Shown: positions 50,500-62,861 of the stretch, one piece after another
How the letters are laid out: each line of letters begins with the position of its first letter
Numbering within the stretch: position 1 is the first letter of the stretch
Assembly: GCF_034424545.1 (NCBI RefSeq)
Contig: NZ_CP139970.1
Coordinates: forward strand, 1 to 64,000
DNA length: 64,000 nt
Source: Trinickia caryophylli
GTDB lineage: Bacteria; Pseudomonadota; Gammaproteobacteria; Burkholderiales; Burkholderiaceae
Direction of reading: 5' to 3'
The notes under the pieces: generated by a model
Seen by the model: only the letters and a program-made list of their open reading frames with translations
Told to the model about the DNA's origin: nothing
Databases searched by the model: none
Translations under genes and position numbers: made by a program

Positions 50500-51171
50500 A
50501 TGGCCATGCAACGACACATCAAAAAGCTTACCGCAGCAATTTGCTTGACCACCGCGCTCATCGGGGCAACCACGGTGGCCCGTGCCGAGGCCGCGCCGGC
50601 CGCGGCCGGCGCCGATTCGAGCGGCGCGCTTCACGCCGGGGACTGGCTCGTGCGCCTGCGCGCGATCAGCATCCAGCCGCAGGTGCGCTCGAGCGAGACG
50701 CTCGATGCGTTGAATACGGGGGTGAACAACGCAACGGTGCCGGAACTCGATTTCACCTACATGATCCGCGACGATATCGGCGTCGAGCTGATTCTTGCCA
50801 CGTCGCGCCATCAGGTAACCTCGAGCCTCGGCCACCTGGGTGGCGTGGGCGTGCTGCCCCCGACCCTGCTGCTGCAGTACCACTTCAACCACGCCGGCCG
50901 CGTACGCCCGTACGTTGGCGCGGGCATCAACTACACGCTCTTCTATAACAACGGCCTGCATGCGGGCGGTCAGTCGATCTCGGTCGACAATCACAGTTTC
51001 GGCCCGGCACTGCAGGCAGGTGTGGACGTGCAGGTCACGAAAAAGCTTTTCGTCAACGCCGACATCAAGAAGATCTGGATGAAGACCGGCGCGTCGATGG
51101 GCGGACAGTCGCTCGGAACGCTCCACATCGATCCGCTCGTGGTGGGCATCGGTGTGGGCATGAAGTTCTGA
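50500..51171 (+). CDS. ompW: OmpW-family outer membrane protein
   Basis: Eight-stranded beta-barrel outer-membrane protein (223 residues). A signal peptide (ICLTTALIGATTVARAEA) is followed by GDWLVRLRAISIQP, LDFTYMIRDDIGVELILATSRHQV, LLQYHFNHAGRVRPYVGAGINYTLFY and the C-terminal LHIDPLVVGIGVGMKF ending in Phe, the barrel-assembly signal. OmpW in E. coli is induced by oxygen limitation via FNR, which agrees with the site found upstream. It is closed by a terminator at 51226. Confidence 0.95.
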   Translation: MAMQRHIKKLTAAICLTTALIGATTVARAEAAPAAAGADSSGALHAGDWLVRLRAISIQPQVRSSETLDALNTGVNNATVPELDFTYMIRDDIGVELILATSRHQVTSSLGHLGGVGVLPPTLLLQYHFNHAGRVRPYVGAGINYTLFYNNGLHAGGQSISVDNHSFGPALQAGVDVQVTKKLFVNADIKKIWMKTGASMGGQSLGTLHIDPLVVGIGVGMKF

Positions 51172-51225
51172 GCATGGCCCCGCGCCGGGCGCATTCTCCG
51201 CGCGGTGGCGATGAAGCAAAAAGAG

Positions 51226-51254
51226 ACGCCGGCTTGCTCGCCGGCGTTTTTTTT
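51226..51254 (+). terminator. Intrinsic terminator after ompW
   Basis: ACGCCGGC and GCCGGCGT form an 8-bp stem with a short loop, followed by a run of eight Ts. The A-rich 5' flank may let it also terminate the reverse-strand DUF1289 gene. Confidence 0.85.
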
Positions 51255-51285
51255 CTTACGGCGTAGAAAGGCTGCGCCTGCCCCA

Positions 51286-51489
51286 TCAGGGTTTGCTTTT
51301 CTGGAATCGCATGGCGGTGCCTTCGGCTTCGATTCGTTGCCAGACTGCCCGCTTTTCCGTGTCGCTCATGAAAACCCAGTTGGAGACCTCGGCCGCTGTA
51401 CGCCCGCATCCCTTGCACACCTCGTCGAAGAGCGTCGAGCAGACGCCGATGCAGGGGCTGTCGGGAGTGTCGTGAAGGTTGGACGCCAT
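51286..51489 (-). CDS. DUF1289 small cysteine-rich protein
   Basis: A 67-residue protein with the family signature SPCIGVCSTLFDEVCKGCGRTAAEVSNW: four conserved cysteines, probably binding a metal or Fe-S cluster, followed by an amphipathic helix with WQRI. Function unknown. Convergent with ompW and divergent from the pot operon. Confidence 0.9.
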   Translation of the reverse strand: MASNLHDTPDSPCIGVCSTLFDEVCKGCGRTAAEVSNWVFMSDTEKRAVWQRIEAEGTAMRFQKSKP

Positions 51490-51939
51490 CGAAAACCTTG
51501 GAGCGGTGCGGGATCAGGCGCTATGTTAGCTGATGACCGCACGGCTTCGGCCGAGGCCATTCTGCCCGAGCGGGTATGCACGGGGCGCCGCCCGGCGGCT
51601 GGAAGGCTGAGTGTTCCGGGCGGTCCGCTCAGCCAGCGTCCTCGCTGCGGCGCCGACGCGCGCGCCGGGCGGCCGAAAACTTTTTTTCGGGTGGACACGG
51701 GCGCATAACCGGCTACAATTGCGCCCGATTTGACGCCATTGCGCTGCCCGCCGGCATGCGCAACGTCAATGGCTGTGCCGTTTGCGCGACAGCCACGTCG
51801 GGTCGCCGTCCGTTTTATTTCGCGCGCGCGATGATTGGTGGTACTTTTCGGTTTTTTCAAGGTGTCGCGCGCGGCGCGCGTGGGCATTGGGGACGGGGTT
51901 GAGAACCGGCGTTGGCCGGATGGACCAGGAGAGAACGGG
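51490..51939 (+). other. DUF1289-potF intergenic region
   Basis: 450 bases with no credible coding frame. It contains the potF promoter (51692-51719) and then an untranslated leader of roughly 215 bases with several GC-rich self-complementary stretches (for example around 51823-51830 and 51867-51882). Confidence 0.55.
51692..51719 (+). promoter_or_regulatory. potF operon promoter, sigma70 type
   Basis: TGGACA (51692-51697, five of six to TTGACA) and TACAAT (51714-51719) are separated by 16 bases. This is the best-matched -35/-10 pair upstream of potF and predicts a start near 51726. Confidence 0.6.
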
Positions 51940-53040
51940 ATGACGAAGAAGGTGATGGGCGCGCTCGCCGCGCTCGCGTTGTGCGCGCTGCCGCTCGCGG
52001 CAGCGATGGCCAAGGATACGCAGCTCAACGTGTACAACTGGTCCGACTATATTGCCAAGGACACGATCCCGAACTTCGAGAAGCAGACCGGCGTCAAGGT
52101 CAGGTACGACAACTACGACAGCGACGATACGCTTCAGGCCAAGCTCCTCACGGGCAACTCGGGCTATGACATCGTCGTGCCGACGAGCAACTACGCCGGC
52201 AAGCAGATCGCCGCGGGCATTTTCGCGCCGCTCGACAAATCCAAGCTGCCGAATCTGAAATATCTCGATCCGTCGCTCATGGCACTCGTGGCCGGCGCGG
52301 ATCCGGGCAACAAGTATTCGGTGCCCTGGGCCTATGGCACGACCGGCCTCGGCTACAACGTGACGAAGGTGCAGCAGGTCCTGGGCAAGAACGTTCCGCT
52401 CGACAACTGGGACGTCCTTTTCAAGCCCGAGAACATTTCGAAGCTCAAGGCATGCGGCGTTTCGGTGCTCGACGCGCCGGACCAGGTCTTCGCGGCGGCA
52501 CTGCACTACATCGGCAAGGATCCGATGAGCACGAACCCGGCCGATTATCAGGCGGCGCTTGCGATGCTCAAGAAAATCCGTCCGTATATCACGCAGTTCA
52601 ACTCGTCGGGCTACATCAACGACATGGTCGGCGGCGACATCTGTTTTGCCTACGGCTGGTCCGGTGACGTGGTCATCGCAAAGCATCGCGCGCTCGAAGC
52701 AAAGAAACCGTACAAGATCGAGTACTACATTCCGAAGGGCGGCGCGCCGATCTGGTTCGACGTGATGGCCATTCCGAAGGACGCGAAAAACAAGGAAGCC
52801 GCGCTCGAGTGGATCAACTACATCGAAGATCCGAAGGTCCACGCGGCCATCACGAACACGGTCTTCTATCCGAGCGCGAATCTCGAGGCGCGCAAGTACG
52901 TCCAGAAGGACATCGCGAACGATCCGGCCGTGTTTCCTCCTGCCGACGTCGTCAAGACGCTTTTCCTGCTGAAGCCGCTGCCGCCTGAAGTGCAGCGCCT
53001 GCAAACGCGGCTTTGGACGGAATTCAAGAGCGGGCGCTAA
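51940..53040 (+). CDS. potF: Polyamine (putrescine/spermidine) ABC transporter substrate-binding protein
   Basis: Periplasmic PotD/PotF-family protein. The ATG at 51940 follows CCAGGAGAGAACGGG and gives 366 residues with a signal peptide (VMGALAALALCALPLAAAMA). Mature N-terminus is KDTQLNVYNWSDYIAKDTIPNFEKQTG, the PotD/PotF signature. Ligand-site segments include DIVVPTSNYAG, PWAYGTTGLGYN and FAYGWSGDVV. First gene of potF-potG-potH-potI; a hairpin after the gene probably allows excess PotF over the membrane components. Confidence 0.93.
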   Translation: MTKKVMGALAALALCALPLAAAMAKDTQLNVYNWSDYIAKDTIPNFEKQTGVKVRYDNYDSDDTLQAKLLTGNSGYDIVVPTSNYAGKQIAAGIFAPLDKSKLPNLKYLDPSLMALVAGADPGNKYSVPWAYGTTGLGYNVTKVQQVLGKNVPLDNWDVLFKPENISKLKACGVSVLDAPDQVFAAALHYIGKDPMSTNPADYQAALAMLKKIRPYITQFNSSGYINDMVGGDICFAYGWSGDVVIAKHRALEAKKPYKIEYYIPKGGAPIWFDVMAIPKDAKNKEAALEWINYIEDPKVHAAITNTVFYPSANLEARKYVQKDIANDPAVFPPADVVKTLFLLKPLPPEVQRLQTRLWTEFKSGR

Positions 53041-53090
53041 AGACCTTCGGCCGGCGCCACCGCAGCCCCCGCAGGCATGAAGTCATGAAT

Positions 53091-53117
53091 AAGCCCCCGG
53101 ACGCAAGCCGGGGGCTT
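53091..53117 (+). terminator. Attenuator hairpin between potF and potG
   Basis: AAGCCCCCGG and CCGGGGGCTT form a perfect 10-bp stem with a 7-base loop, followed by TGT rather than a long T-run. This suits partial termination or 3' protection of the potF segment. Confidence 0.65.
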
Positions 53118-53151
53118 TGTACATCAAACGATTGGAGTCAAGCAGGAGATC

Positions 53152-54306
53152 ATGAGCGATCAGTCGAGCTCGCAGCCCGCCAACGGCCCGCTTGCGCCGT
53201 CCAAAGGAACGGTACCGGCGGAGGATTTCGTCCAGATCGTGGACGTCGTGAAGAAGTTCGGGGAAACGGTGGCCGTCAGGAACGTCAGTCTTTCGGTGGC
53301 CAAGGGCGAACTCTTCGCGCTGCTCGGCAGCTCGGGGTGCGGCAAGTCCACGTTGCTGCGCATGCTGGCCGGCCTCGATACGATCACGTCGGGCAAGATA
53401 CTGATCGATGGCGAGGATCTGGCCGCGTTGCCGCCGTACCGGCGCCCGGTCAACATGATGTTCCAGTCATATGCGCTTTTCCCGCATATGAGCGTGGAGT
53501 CCAACGTCGCATTCGGACTCAAGCAGGAGGGGGTGCCGAAAGCCGAACTCAAGGAGCGGGTGCGCGCCGCGCTCGACCTCGTACAGATGGGGCGTTTCGC
53601 GAAGCGCAAGCCGCATCAGCTCTCGGGTGGCCAGCAACAGCGGGTGGCGCTGGCGCGCTCACTCGTCAAGCGACCGAAACTGCTGCTGCTCGACGAGCCG
53701 ATGTCGGCACTCGACAAGCAGATCCGGCAGCGCACACAGATCGAACTCGTGAACATTCTCGATCGCGTCGGCGTTACGTGCATCATGGTGACGCACGATC
53801 AGGAGGAGGCGATGACGATGGCGACCCGGCTCGCGGTCATGAGCGAAGGACAGATCGTCCAGCTCGGCACGCCGCATGAAGTGTACGAATACCCGAATTC
53901 GCGGTTCTCCGCGGAGTTCATCGGCTCCACGAATCTCTTCGATGGGCGTGTCGTCGAAGACGAACCCGACCATGTTTTCGTCGAGACCTCGGATCTGCCT
54001 TGCAAGATGTACGTGAGCCACGGCATTACGGGCCCGCTCGGCATGCCGGTGACGATCTCGGTGCGCCCCGAGCGGATCGCGCTCACGCGCAAGCCGCCGG
54101 AGGGCGCGTACAACTGGGGGCATGGCATCGTGTCGAACATCGCGTATCTGGGCGGCTATTCGCTCTATCATGTCAAGCTCGATTCGGGCAAGACGGTGAT
54201 CGCGAACGTATCGAGTCTCGCATTGTCGGAAATCGAATCGCCGACCTGGGGCGATGAGGTCTATGTTCGATGGAGCGCTTCCGCCGGGGTGGTGCTGACG
54301 GTATGA
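53152..54306 (+). CDS. potG: Polyamine ABC transporter ATP-binding protein
   Basis: 384-residue ATPase. Walker A GSSGCGKST, Q-loop FQSYALFPHM, signature LSGGQQQR, Walker B LLLLDEPMSALD and switch His (MVTHDQEEAM) are all present. A C-terminal TOBE domain (about residue 290 on, GMPVTISVRPERIAL) is typical of PotA/PotG. Its stop overlaps the potH start (ATGA). SD AGCAGGAGATC. Confidence 0.94.
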   Translation: MSDQSSSQPANGPLAPSKGTVPAEDFVQIVDVVKKFGETVAVRNVSLSVAKGELFALLGSSGCGKSTLLRMLAGLDTITSGKILIDGEDLAALPPYRRPVNMMFQSYALFPHMSVESNVAFGLKQEGVPKAELKERVRAALDLVQMGRFAKRKPHQLSGGQQQRVALARSLVKRPKLLLLDEPMSALDKQIRQRTQIELVNILDRVGVTCIMVTHDQEEAMTMATRLAVMSEGQIVQLGTPHEVYEYPNSRFSAEFIGSTNLFDGRVVEDEPDHVFVETSDLPCKMYVSHGITGPLGMPVTISVRPERIALTRKPPEGAYNWGHGIVSNIAYLGGYSLYHVKLDSGKTVIANVSSLALSEIESPTWGDEVYVRWSASAGVVLTV

Positions 54307-55232
54307 AACACGATCTCGCGACGCTCGCCTCCTGGCCCGCGCGGCGCTTCAAGCTGACCGGCGCGACGGCGGTGGTTGCCGGGCCATTCATCTGGCTGCT
54401 GCTTTTTTTCTTCGTGCCGTTTCTGCTGGTCGTCAAAATCAGCTTCGCGGAACTGCAGCTCGGCATCCCACCGTACTCGGAACTCGTCGCGTTCAAAGAC
54501 GGTGTCGTACAGATTTCGCTGAACATCGCGCATTACGCGTTTTTGTTCAGCGACAGTCTGTACTTCGCGACGTACGTCAACTCGCTCGTCGTCGCGGCGG
54601 TCACGACCGTGCTTTGCCTGCTGCTCGGCTATCCGATGGCCTATTACATCGCACGCTCGAGTCCGCACGTGCGCAACGTCCTGATGATGGCCGTGATGTT
54701 GCCGTTCTGGACATCGTTTCTTATCCGCGTCTATGCCTGGGTCGGCATTCTCAAGAACAACGGGCTGCTCAACAATTTTTTGATGACGATCGGCCTCATC
54801 CATGCGCCGATCGAGCTTTATCGAACGAATACGGCTGTCTATATCGGCATGGTCTATTCGTATCTGCCGTTTCTCGTCATGCCCCTTTATGCCCATCTGG
54901 TGAAAATGGACCTGACGTTGCTCGAAGCCGCCTATGACCTCGGTGCGCGGCCGTGGCGCGCGTTCGTGCAAATCACGCTGCCGCTATCGAAGAACGGGAT
55001 TATCGCCGGCTGCCTGCTCGTGTTCATTCCGGCCGTGGGCGAGTACGTGATCCCGGAACTGCTCGGCGGCGCCAACACCCTCATGATCGGCCGCGTGATG
55101 TGGAATGAGTTCTTCAACAATGCGGATTGGCCGATGGCATCCGCGGTGACCTGCGCCATGGTGTTGCTGCTGCTCGTTCCGATGGCGGCGTTCCAGCACT
55201 ATCAGGCCAAACAACTCGAAGCACGCCGATGA
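54303..55232 (+). CDS. potH: Polyamine ABC transporter permease
   Basis: 309-residue inner-membrane permease starting at ATG 54303, overlapping the potG stop by four bases. About six TM helices (WLLLFFFVPFLLVVKISF, YVNSLVVAAVTTVLCLLLGY). The EAA motif coupling to the ATPase is LLEAAYDLGARPWRAFVQITLPLS. The GEYVIPELLGG and MWNEFF segments are PotH/PotB hallmarks. Confidence 0.94.
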   Translation: MKHDLATLASWPARRFKLTGATAVVAGPFIWLLLFFFVPFLLVVKISFAELQLGIPPYSELVAFKDGVVQISLNIAHYAFLFSDSLYFATYVNSLVVAAVTTVLCLLLGYPMAYYIARSSPHVRNVLMMAVMLPFWTSFLIRVYAWVGILKNNGLLNNFLMTIGLIHAPIELYRTNTAVYIGMVYSYLPFLVMPLYAHLVKMDLTLLEAAYDLGARPWRAFVQITLPLSKNGIIAGCLLVFIPAVGEYVIPELLGGANTLMIGRVMWNEFFNNADWPMASAVTCAMVLLLLVPMAAFQHYQAKQLEARR

Positions 55233-56056
55233 TCAAACCGAACCGCACGTTGCAGCTGATCGCGCTCGGCATCGGCTTCGCGTTCCTCTATATTCCGATC
55301 CTGAGCCTCATCGTCTACTCGTTCAACGACTCTCAGCTCGTGACCGTATGGACGCGTTTTTCCACTCGTTGGTACACGGCGCTCGCGGACGATGACGAAC
55401 TCATCTCGGCATTCTGGCTCTCGTTGCGCATCGCACTGCTGACGGCATTCGCCTCCGTTTTCATCGGCACCTGGGCCGGGTTCGTGCTTGCCCGCATGGG
55501 CCGCTTTCGCGGCTTCACGCTTTTTTCCGGCATGATCAACGCGCCGCTCGTCATTCCCGAGGTCATCCAGGGTATTTCGCTGCTGCTGCTCTTCATCGAG
55601 ATGGGCAAGTGGCTCGGCTGGCCCGAGGGGCGGGGGCTCGTGACGATCTGGATCGGCCACGTCATGCTTTGCATGTCGTATGTGGCGATCGTCGTGCAAT
55701 CGCGCGTACGGGACCTGAATCCATCGCTCGAGGAGGCCGCGCTCGATCTCGGGGCGACGCCGTTCAAGGTGTTCTTTACCATCACGTTGCCGTTGATCTC
55801 TCAGGCGTTGATGGCCGGCTGGCTGCTGTCCTTCACGCTCTCGATCGACGATCTCGTGCTCTCGGCGTTCCTGTCCGGGCCTGGGTCGACGACGCTGCCT
55901 CTCGTCGTGTTTTCGCGCGTGAGGCTCGGGCTGAACCCCGAAATGAACGCGCTGGCAACGCTTTTCATCGCGGTGGTGACGATTGGCGTGGTGATCATCA
56001 ACTTCGGCATGCTGAGGGCTGAAAAACGCCGAATGACCAGCCTCGCCGCGGAGTAG
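55229..56056 (+). CDS. potI: Polyamine ABC transporter permease
   Basis: 275-residue permease that starts inside the last codons of potH (ATGA overlap). TM helices include LIALGIGFAFLYIPILSLIVYSF and MAGWLLSFTLSIDDLVLSAF. Its EAA loop is EEAALDLGATPFKVFFTITLPLI. Last gene of the pot operon; convergent with the efflux operon, whose stop is at 56090. No strong terminator is visible in the 33-base gap. Confidence 0.94.
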   Translation: MIKPNRTLQLIALGIGFAFLYIPILSLIVYSFNDSQLVTVWTRFSTRWYTALADDDELISAFWLSLRIALLTAFASVFIGTWAGFVLARMGRFRGFTLFSGMINAPLVIPEVIQGISLLLLFIEMGKWLGWPEGRGLVTIWIGHVMLCMSYVAIVVQSRVRDLNPSLEEAALDLGATPFKVFFTITLPLISQALMAGWLLSFTLSIDDLVLSAFLSGPGSTTLPLVVFSRVRLGLNPEMNALATLFIAVVTIGVVIINFGMLRAEKRRMTSLAAE

Positions 56057-56089
56057 TTTTCGCTATTGCCGCAGCGGGCTCGGGGTTGC

Positions 56090-57589
56090 TTACTTCGCGC
56101 CTGTGTCGTTGGACGCCACGTCATGATCGTGAGCGGGCGCATTGGAAGCCCGCTCGGCCGGCGCTTGACCGAATGCCTGAAACAACTGGGCCGTATCGGC
56201 CAGGCGCCGGCTCGCCGCGCGCACGAAATCCAGTTTCGCGTTTAGATACTGCTGTTCGCTCGCATACTCCGCGGACGGGGGGATCGCCCCCAGTCGGCGC
56301 CGTGCCGCCGTCTGGCGGAAGCCTTCCTGAGCAGCCGAGCTCGCCTTTTCCGCAAACGCGAGCGCTTGTGCATCGTTGTCGAGCGAGGCAAGCGAATCGG
56401 CAACGTTCTGGAACGCGGATAAAACGGTGGCTTTGTACTGTGCCACGGCGGCGTTATAAGTATCGATCGCTGCCCGCCGCTGTGCGAGCAATGCTCCGCC
56501 GTGAAAGATCGGCTGCGTGAGTCCCGCGCCGACACTCCAGATCGCGCCGGCACCTGAAAGCGCGACGGGCCACGAAAAACCGGCGCGCCCGAGCGAGGCC
56601 GACAGCGACAGGCTCGGGAAGAGCTGTGCCGTTGCGGCACCGACGCCGGCCGCGGCTGCCTTCACCGCGGCGTCAGCCGCTTGAATGTCAGGGCGGGCGC
56701 GCAGCAGATCGGAAGGCACGACCACAGGCACGTGCTCCGGCAGCGTCAGGCTGGCGAGATCGGGCACCGGCGGCGCCGAGTCGGGCGTGCGGCCCAGCAA
56801 TACGGCGAGTGTATGGACGGCTGCCATGCGTTGCTGCCGCAGAGACGGCAACGTGGCGGCGAGCGAGGACGCGTTTTGCCGCGATGCCAGCGCTTGCGCT
56901 TGAGAAACGGAGCCGAGCGCAGAGCGGCGCTCGTCGTCGCTCGCGGTCCGATCCGCAAGCGCAACGAGCCGTTCCGTCAATTCGATCTGCTGATCGAGCG
57001 CTGCCGCGTTGATCGTCGCGCCTACGATATTGGCCGCGAGTGCCCGCCGTGCCGCTTCGAGTTGGAAGGCCTGCTGATCGACACGCGCGCCTAGCGACGC
57101 ATTCGCGTAGCGGGCAGCGCCGAACAGATCGAACGTGTACTGAGCCTGGATTTGCCCGACGAACGTCCGATAGACGACGGTATTCGGCCCTGCCTCGGGA
57201 ATACCCAGTGCGCGCTCGCGCGTGGTCTGCGCGCCCGCGTCGATCGTCGGCAGGAGCGACGAGCCCACTTGTGCCCGATATTGTTCGTGGGCGGCCGAGA
57301 GCGAGTGCTCGGCCGCCGCGAGGGTCGGGCTGTTTCTCAATCCTTCGTCGACCAGGGCATCGAGCGCGTCCGACCGGTAAAGGCGCCACCATTGCGGCAC
57401 CGGTTGTGCGCCGACGTCGAATTGCTGCGCGGTACCGTCAGCCACTACGGTCTGCAACGGCTGGGGCTCGGCACCATAATGCGCCGGCGATGGCATTGCG
57501 GGTGGCGTGCCGCTCGGGCCGAACGAGCATGCGGCCAGCGTGGCGGCCGCGACCACGGTGAACACGGAGATCGGGGGCTTCACGTTCAT
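56090..57589 (-). CDS. RND efflux outer-membrane factor lipoprotein (NodT/OprM family)
   Basis: TolC-like channel of the tripartite pump. The start is the ATG at 57589 (MNVKPPISVFTVVAAATLAACSFG), with a lipobox LAAC. It has 499 residues containing two OEP repeats (QWWRLYRSDALDALVDEGLRNSP, RPDIQAADAAVKAAAAGVG) and the conserved LTQPIFHGGALLAQRRAA. The frame is open far upstream through the pump gene, but that is a shadow. It begins two bases after the pump stop, so the genes are translationally close. Confidence 0.93.
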   Translation of the reverse strand: MNVKPPISVFTVVAAATLAACSFGPSGTPPAMPSPAHYGAEPQPLQTVVADGTAQQFDVGAQPVPQWWRLYRSDALDALVDEGLRNSPTLAAAEHSLSAAHEQYRAQVGSSLLPTIDAGAQTTRERALGIPEAGPNTVVYRTFVGQIQAQYTFDLFGAARYANASLGARVDQQAFQLEAARRALAANIVGATINAAALDQQIELTERLVALADRTASDDERRSALGSVSQAQALASRQNASSLAATLPSLRQQRMAAVHTLAVLLGRTPDSAPPVPDLASLTLPEHVPVVVPSDLLRARPDIQAADAAVKAAAAGVGAATAQLFPSLSLSASLGRAGFSWPVALSGAGAIWSVGAGLTQPIFHGGALLAQRRAAIDTYNAAVAQYKATVLSAFQNVADSLASLDNDAQALAFAEKASSAAQEGFRQTAARRRLGAIPPSAEYASEQQYLNAKLDFVRAASRRLADTAQLFQAFGQAPAERASNAPAHDHDVASNDTGAK

Positions 57590-57591
57590 GA

Positions 57592-60800
<3,209 letters not shown>

Positions 60801-60804
<4 letters not shown>

Positions 60805-61970
60805 GACGCGAAATCCTCCGGGTGCAGCGGGGCAACGACACGGACATGCTCGCCCGCGCTCACGGCGTGCACGCCTTGAAGGACGACGCGCTCGCCGTCC
60901 GCGAGGCCGGTCGCGACGGAAATGGTGCGCTCGTCGTAGCGCGCAACCTCGATGGGGCGCAACTCGAGCGTATCGCTGCCCGCACGTACGACCCAGACCG
61001 CAGGCCGCTCGCCCTGATGGAAGAGCGCCGTGCTCGGCAATGTATAGCGATGGCCTGGCGCGCCGGCGCTCGCGGCTTCGAACGAAACATTGGCGGTCAT
61101 GCCGAGCCGCACGTCAGGGCCCGGGGCCTGCATTGTGAGCTTCACCCGGTAGGTGCGGCTTTGCGGGTCGGCCGCGGGGGCCACCTCGCGCACGCGGGCC
61201 GCGAAGGATTTGCCGGGCAGGGCCGGCAAGGTCACGGTCGCGGTCCGCCCCGCGCCCAGCGCACCGAGCGCGCCCTCGGGCGCGTCGCAGACAACGTCGG
61301 TTTCCCCGCTCCAGGCAAGGTGGTAGACGGCTTGCCCGGCCGCCACATTCTGGCCCGTATCCGCGTCTTCCGCCGTAATGACGCCTGAATGGTCGGCATC
61401 GAGCGTCGTGTATCGAAGTTGATCCGTGACGAGCGCAAGCTGCGATTGGGCGGCATCGCGTTGGGCACGCGCCGCGGCATAGGCATCCTGCGTCTGCTCC
61501 AACTGGGCGGGTGCGATCAGGTTTTCCTGCGCCTGGGCGCGATCGCGCTCGAGCTGTTGTTTCGCATACACGAGGCGGTGGGCGGCAGCATCGAGTTGGG
61601 CCTGCGCGTTTGCGACGTTTTTCTGCGCGTCGGCAGGGTCGAGCTTAGCCACGCGTTGCCCCGCCTTGACGGTATCGCCGAGCCGCACGAGGCGCTCGGT
61701 GATCTTGCCCGCCACCCGAAACGACAGCGGCGTGCTGTAGCGAGCCTCTATCTGCCCCGGCAACGTGGCTTTCGGGGGCTGACCGTCGGGATGAACGGCC
61801 ACGGCGACCACCGGTTTCGGCGCCTGGGCTTCCTCGTGCCGGGAATGACAGCCTGCGAGCGCAAGCGCGCCGAGGGCAACGAGCGCGAGGGAGCAGCGGC
61901 GCGCGAGCGGGCTGCCGACGGACATGGGCGAACGCGCAGGGCGCGGCGCGGCGATATCGGGTCGATTCAC
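60801..61970 (-). CDS. RND efflux periplasmic adaptor (membrane fusion) lipoprotein
   Basis: 389 residues from GTG 61970, chosen because GGGAG lies at the right distance; an ATG at 61925 lacks an SD. A lipoprotein signal ends at ALAGC. It has a biotinyl-lipoyl-like half motif (PGQIEARYSTPLSFRVAGKITERLVRLGDTVKAGQ), an alpha-hairpin rich in Ala/Gln (ANAQAQLDAAAHRLVYAKQQLERDR), and beta-barrel strands (YRVKLTMQ, VRLGMTANVSF). First gene of the adaptor-pump-channel operon, divergent from the TetR gene. Confidence 0.92.
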
Positions 61971-62077
61971 GATGCTCCCGAGGGCAGTGAGAGTGAAAAA
62001 AGAGGCGACGCGTGAAACGCGACAGGCGGCTGACAATCGCAACGGGGCTCGCTTGTCCTGAGGTGCCGGCGCATTCT

Positions 62078-62093
62078 AATACAGATCTGTATT
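62078..62093. promoter_or_regulatory. Perfect 16-bp palindrome, candidate TetR operator
   Basis: AATACAGATCTGTATT lies in the 170-base divergent region, 108 bases from the adaptor start and 48 bases from the TetR start. Its size and symmetry fit a TetR-family operator controlling both directions. The local sequence is clearly A/T-richer than its surroundings. Confidence 0.75.
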
Positions 62094-62140
62094 TGAGTGC
62101 AAAGATGAATTTTAACGCCGGGCGATGCTACACTTGCAAC

Positions 62141-62749
62141 ATGAAACGAGTCCGCCTTACTCGCGAGCAGAGCCGGGATCAGACGCGCGAGCGCCTGATC
62201 GAGGCTGCGCGCATCACATTCCTCGAAAAGGGGTATGCCACCACGAGCGTGGAGGATATTGCCTCGGCAGCCGGCTATACGCGCGGCGCGTTCTATTCCA
62301 ATTTCGAGGGCAAGCCAGAACTGCTGATCGAGGTGCTGAGGCGCGACCATGACCGGATGCAGGCCGACTTTCAAGCGATCATGGACGACGGCGGCACGCG
62401 GACGGAGATGGAAGCGCGCGCGCTCGCCCATTACAGCCAGTTGTTTCGTGACGACGCCTGTTTTCCCCTCTGGGCCGAAGCGAAGTTGCTCGCGGGGCGC
62501 GATGCGCAGTTCCAGGAGAGCTTCAACGCCTTTCGTCGCGAAAAGCTCAAGTGGATCGCCGCGCATATCGAGGCTTTTTTCGCGCTTACCGGCGCGCCCC
62601 TCTCTATGCCGGCCGACGTTCTGGCGCTCGGCCTCGTCAGCCTGTGCGACGGCGTGCAGTCTTTCCGAATGTCCGACCCGCAGCAGGTAACGGATGATCT
62701 GGCCGAATCGGTATTGGCGACCTTCTTTTCGAAGGCCATCCTGGGCTGA
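62141..62749 (+). CDS. TetR-family repressor, probable local regulator of the efflux operon
   Basis: 202 residues from ATG 62141. The N-terminal HTH is complete (RERLIEAARITFLEKGYATTSVEDIASAAGYTRGAFYSNFEGKPELL), with the GAFYSNF recognition-helix end typical of the AcrR/TtgR type. The C-terminal half (LFRDDACFPLWAEAKLLAGRD) is a helical ligand-binding domain. Divergent from the efflux adaptor, with a perfect palindrome between, it most likely represses the pump and itself. Ligand unknown. Confidence 0.9.
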   Translation: MKRVRLTREQSRDQTRERLIEAARITFLEKGYATTSVEDIASAAGYTRGAFYSNFEGKPELLIEVLRRDHDRMQADFQAIMDDGGTRTEMEARALAHYSQLFRDDACFPLWAEAKLLAGRDAQFQESFNAFRREKLKWIAAHIEAFFALTGAPLSMPADVLALGLVSLCDGVQSFRMSDPQQVTDDLAESVLATFFSKAILG

Positions 62750-62861
62750 ACCGCGCCAATCCGAAAATTCGAAACGGCTTTTTGCCGGCCCGGTCGTATA
62801 ACTGTTCTGTAGCACGACTCCACACCCCTGTGCTGGAGCGAGCGCAGTACAGGAGCGATAT

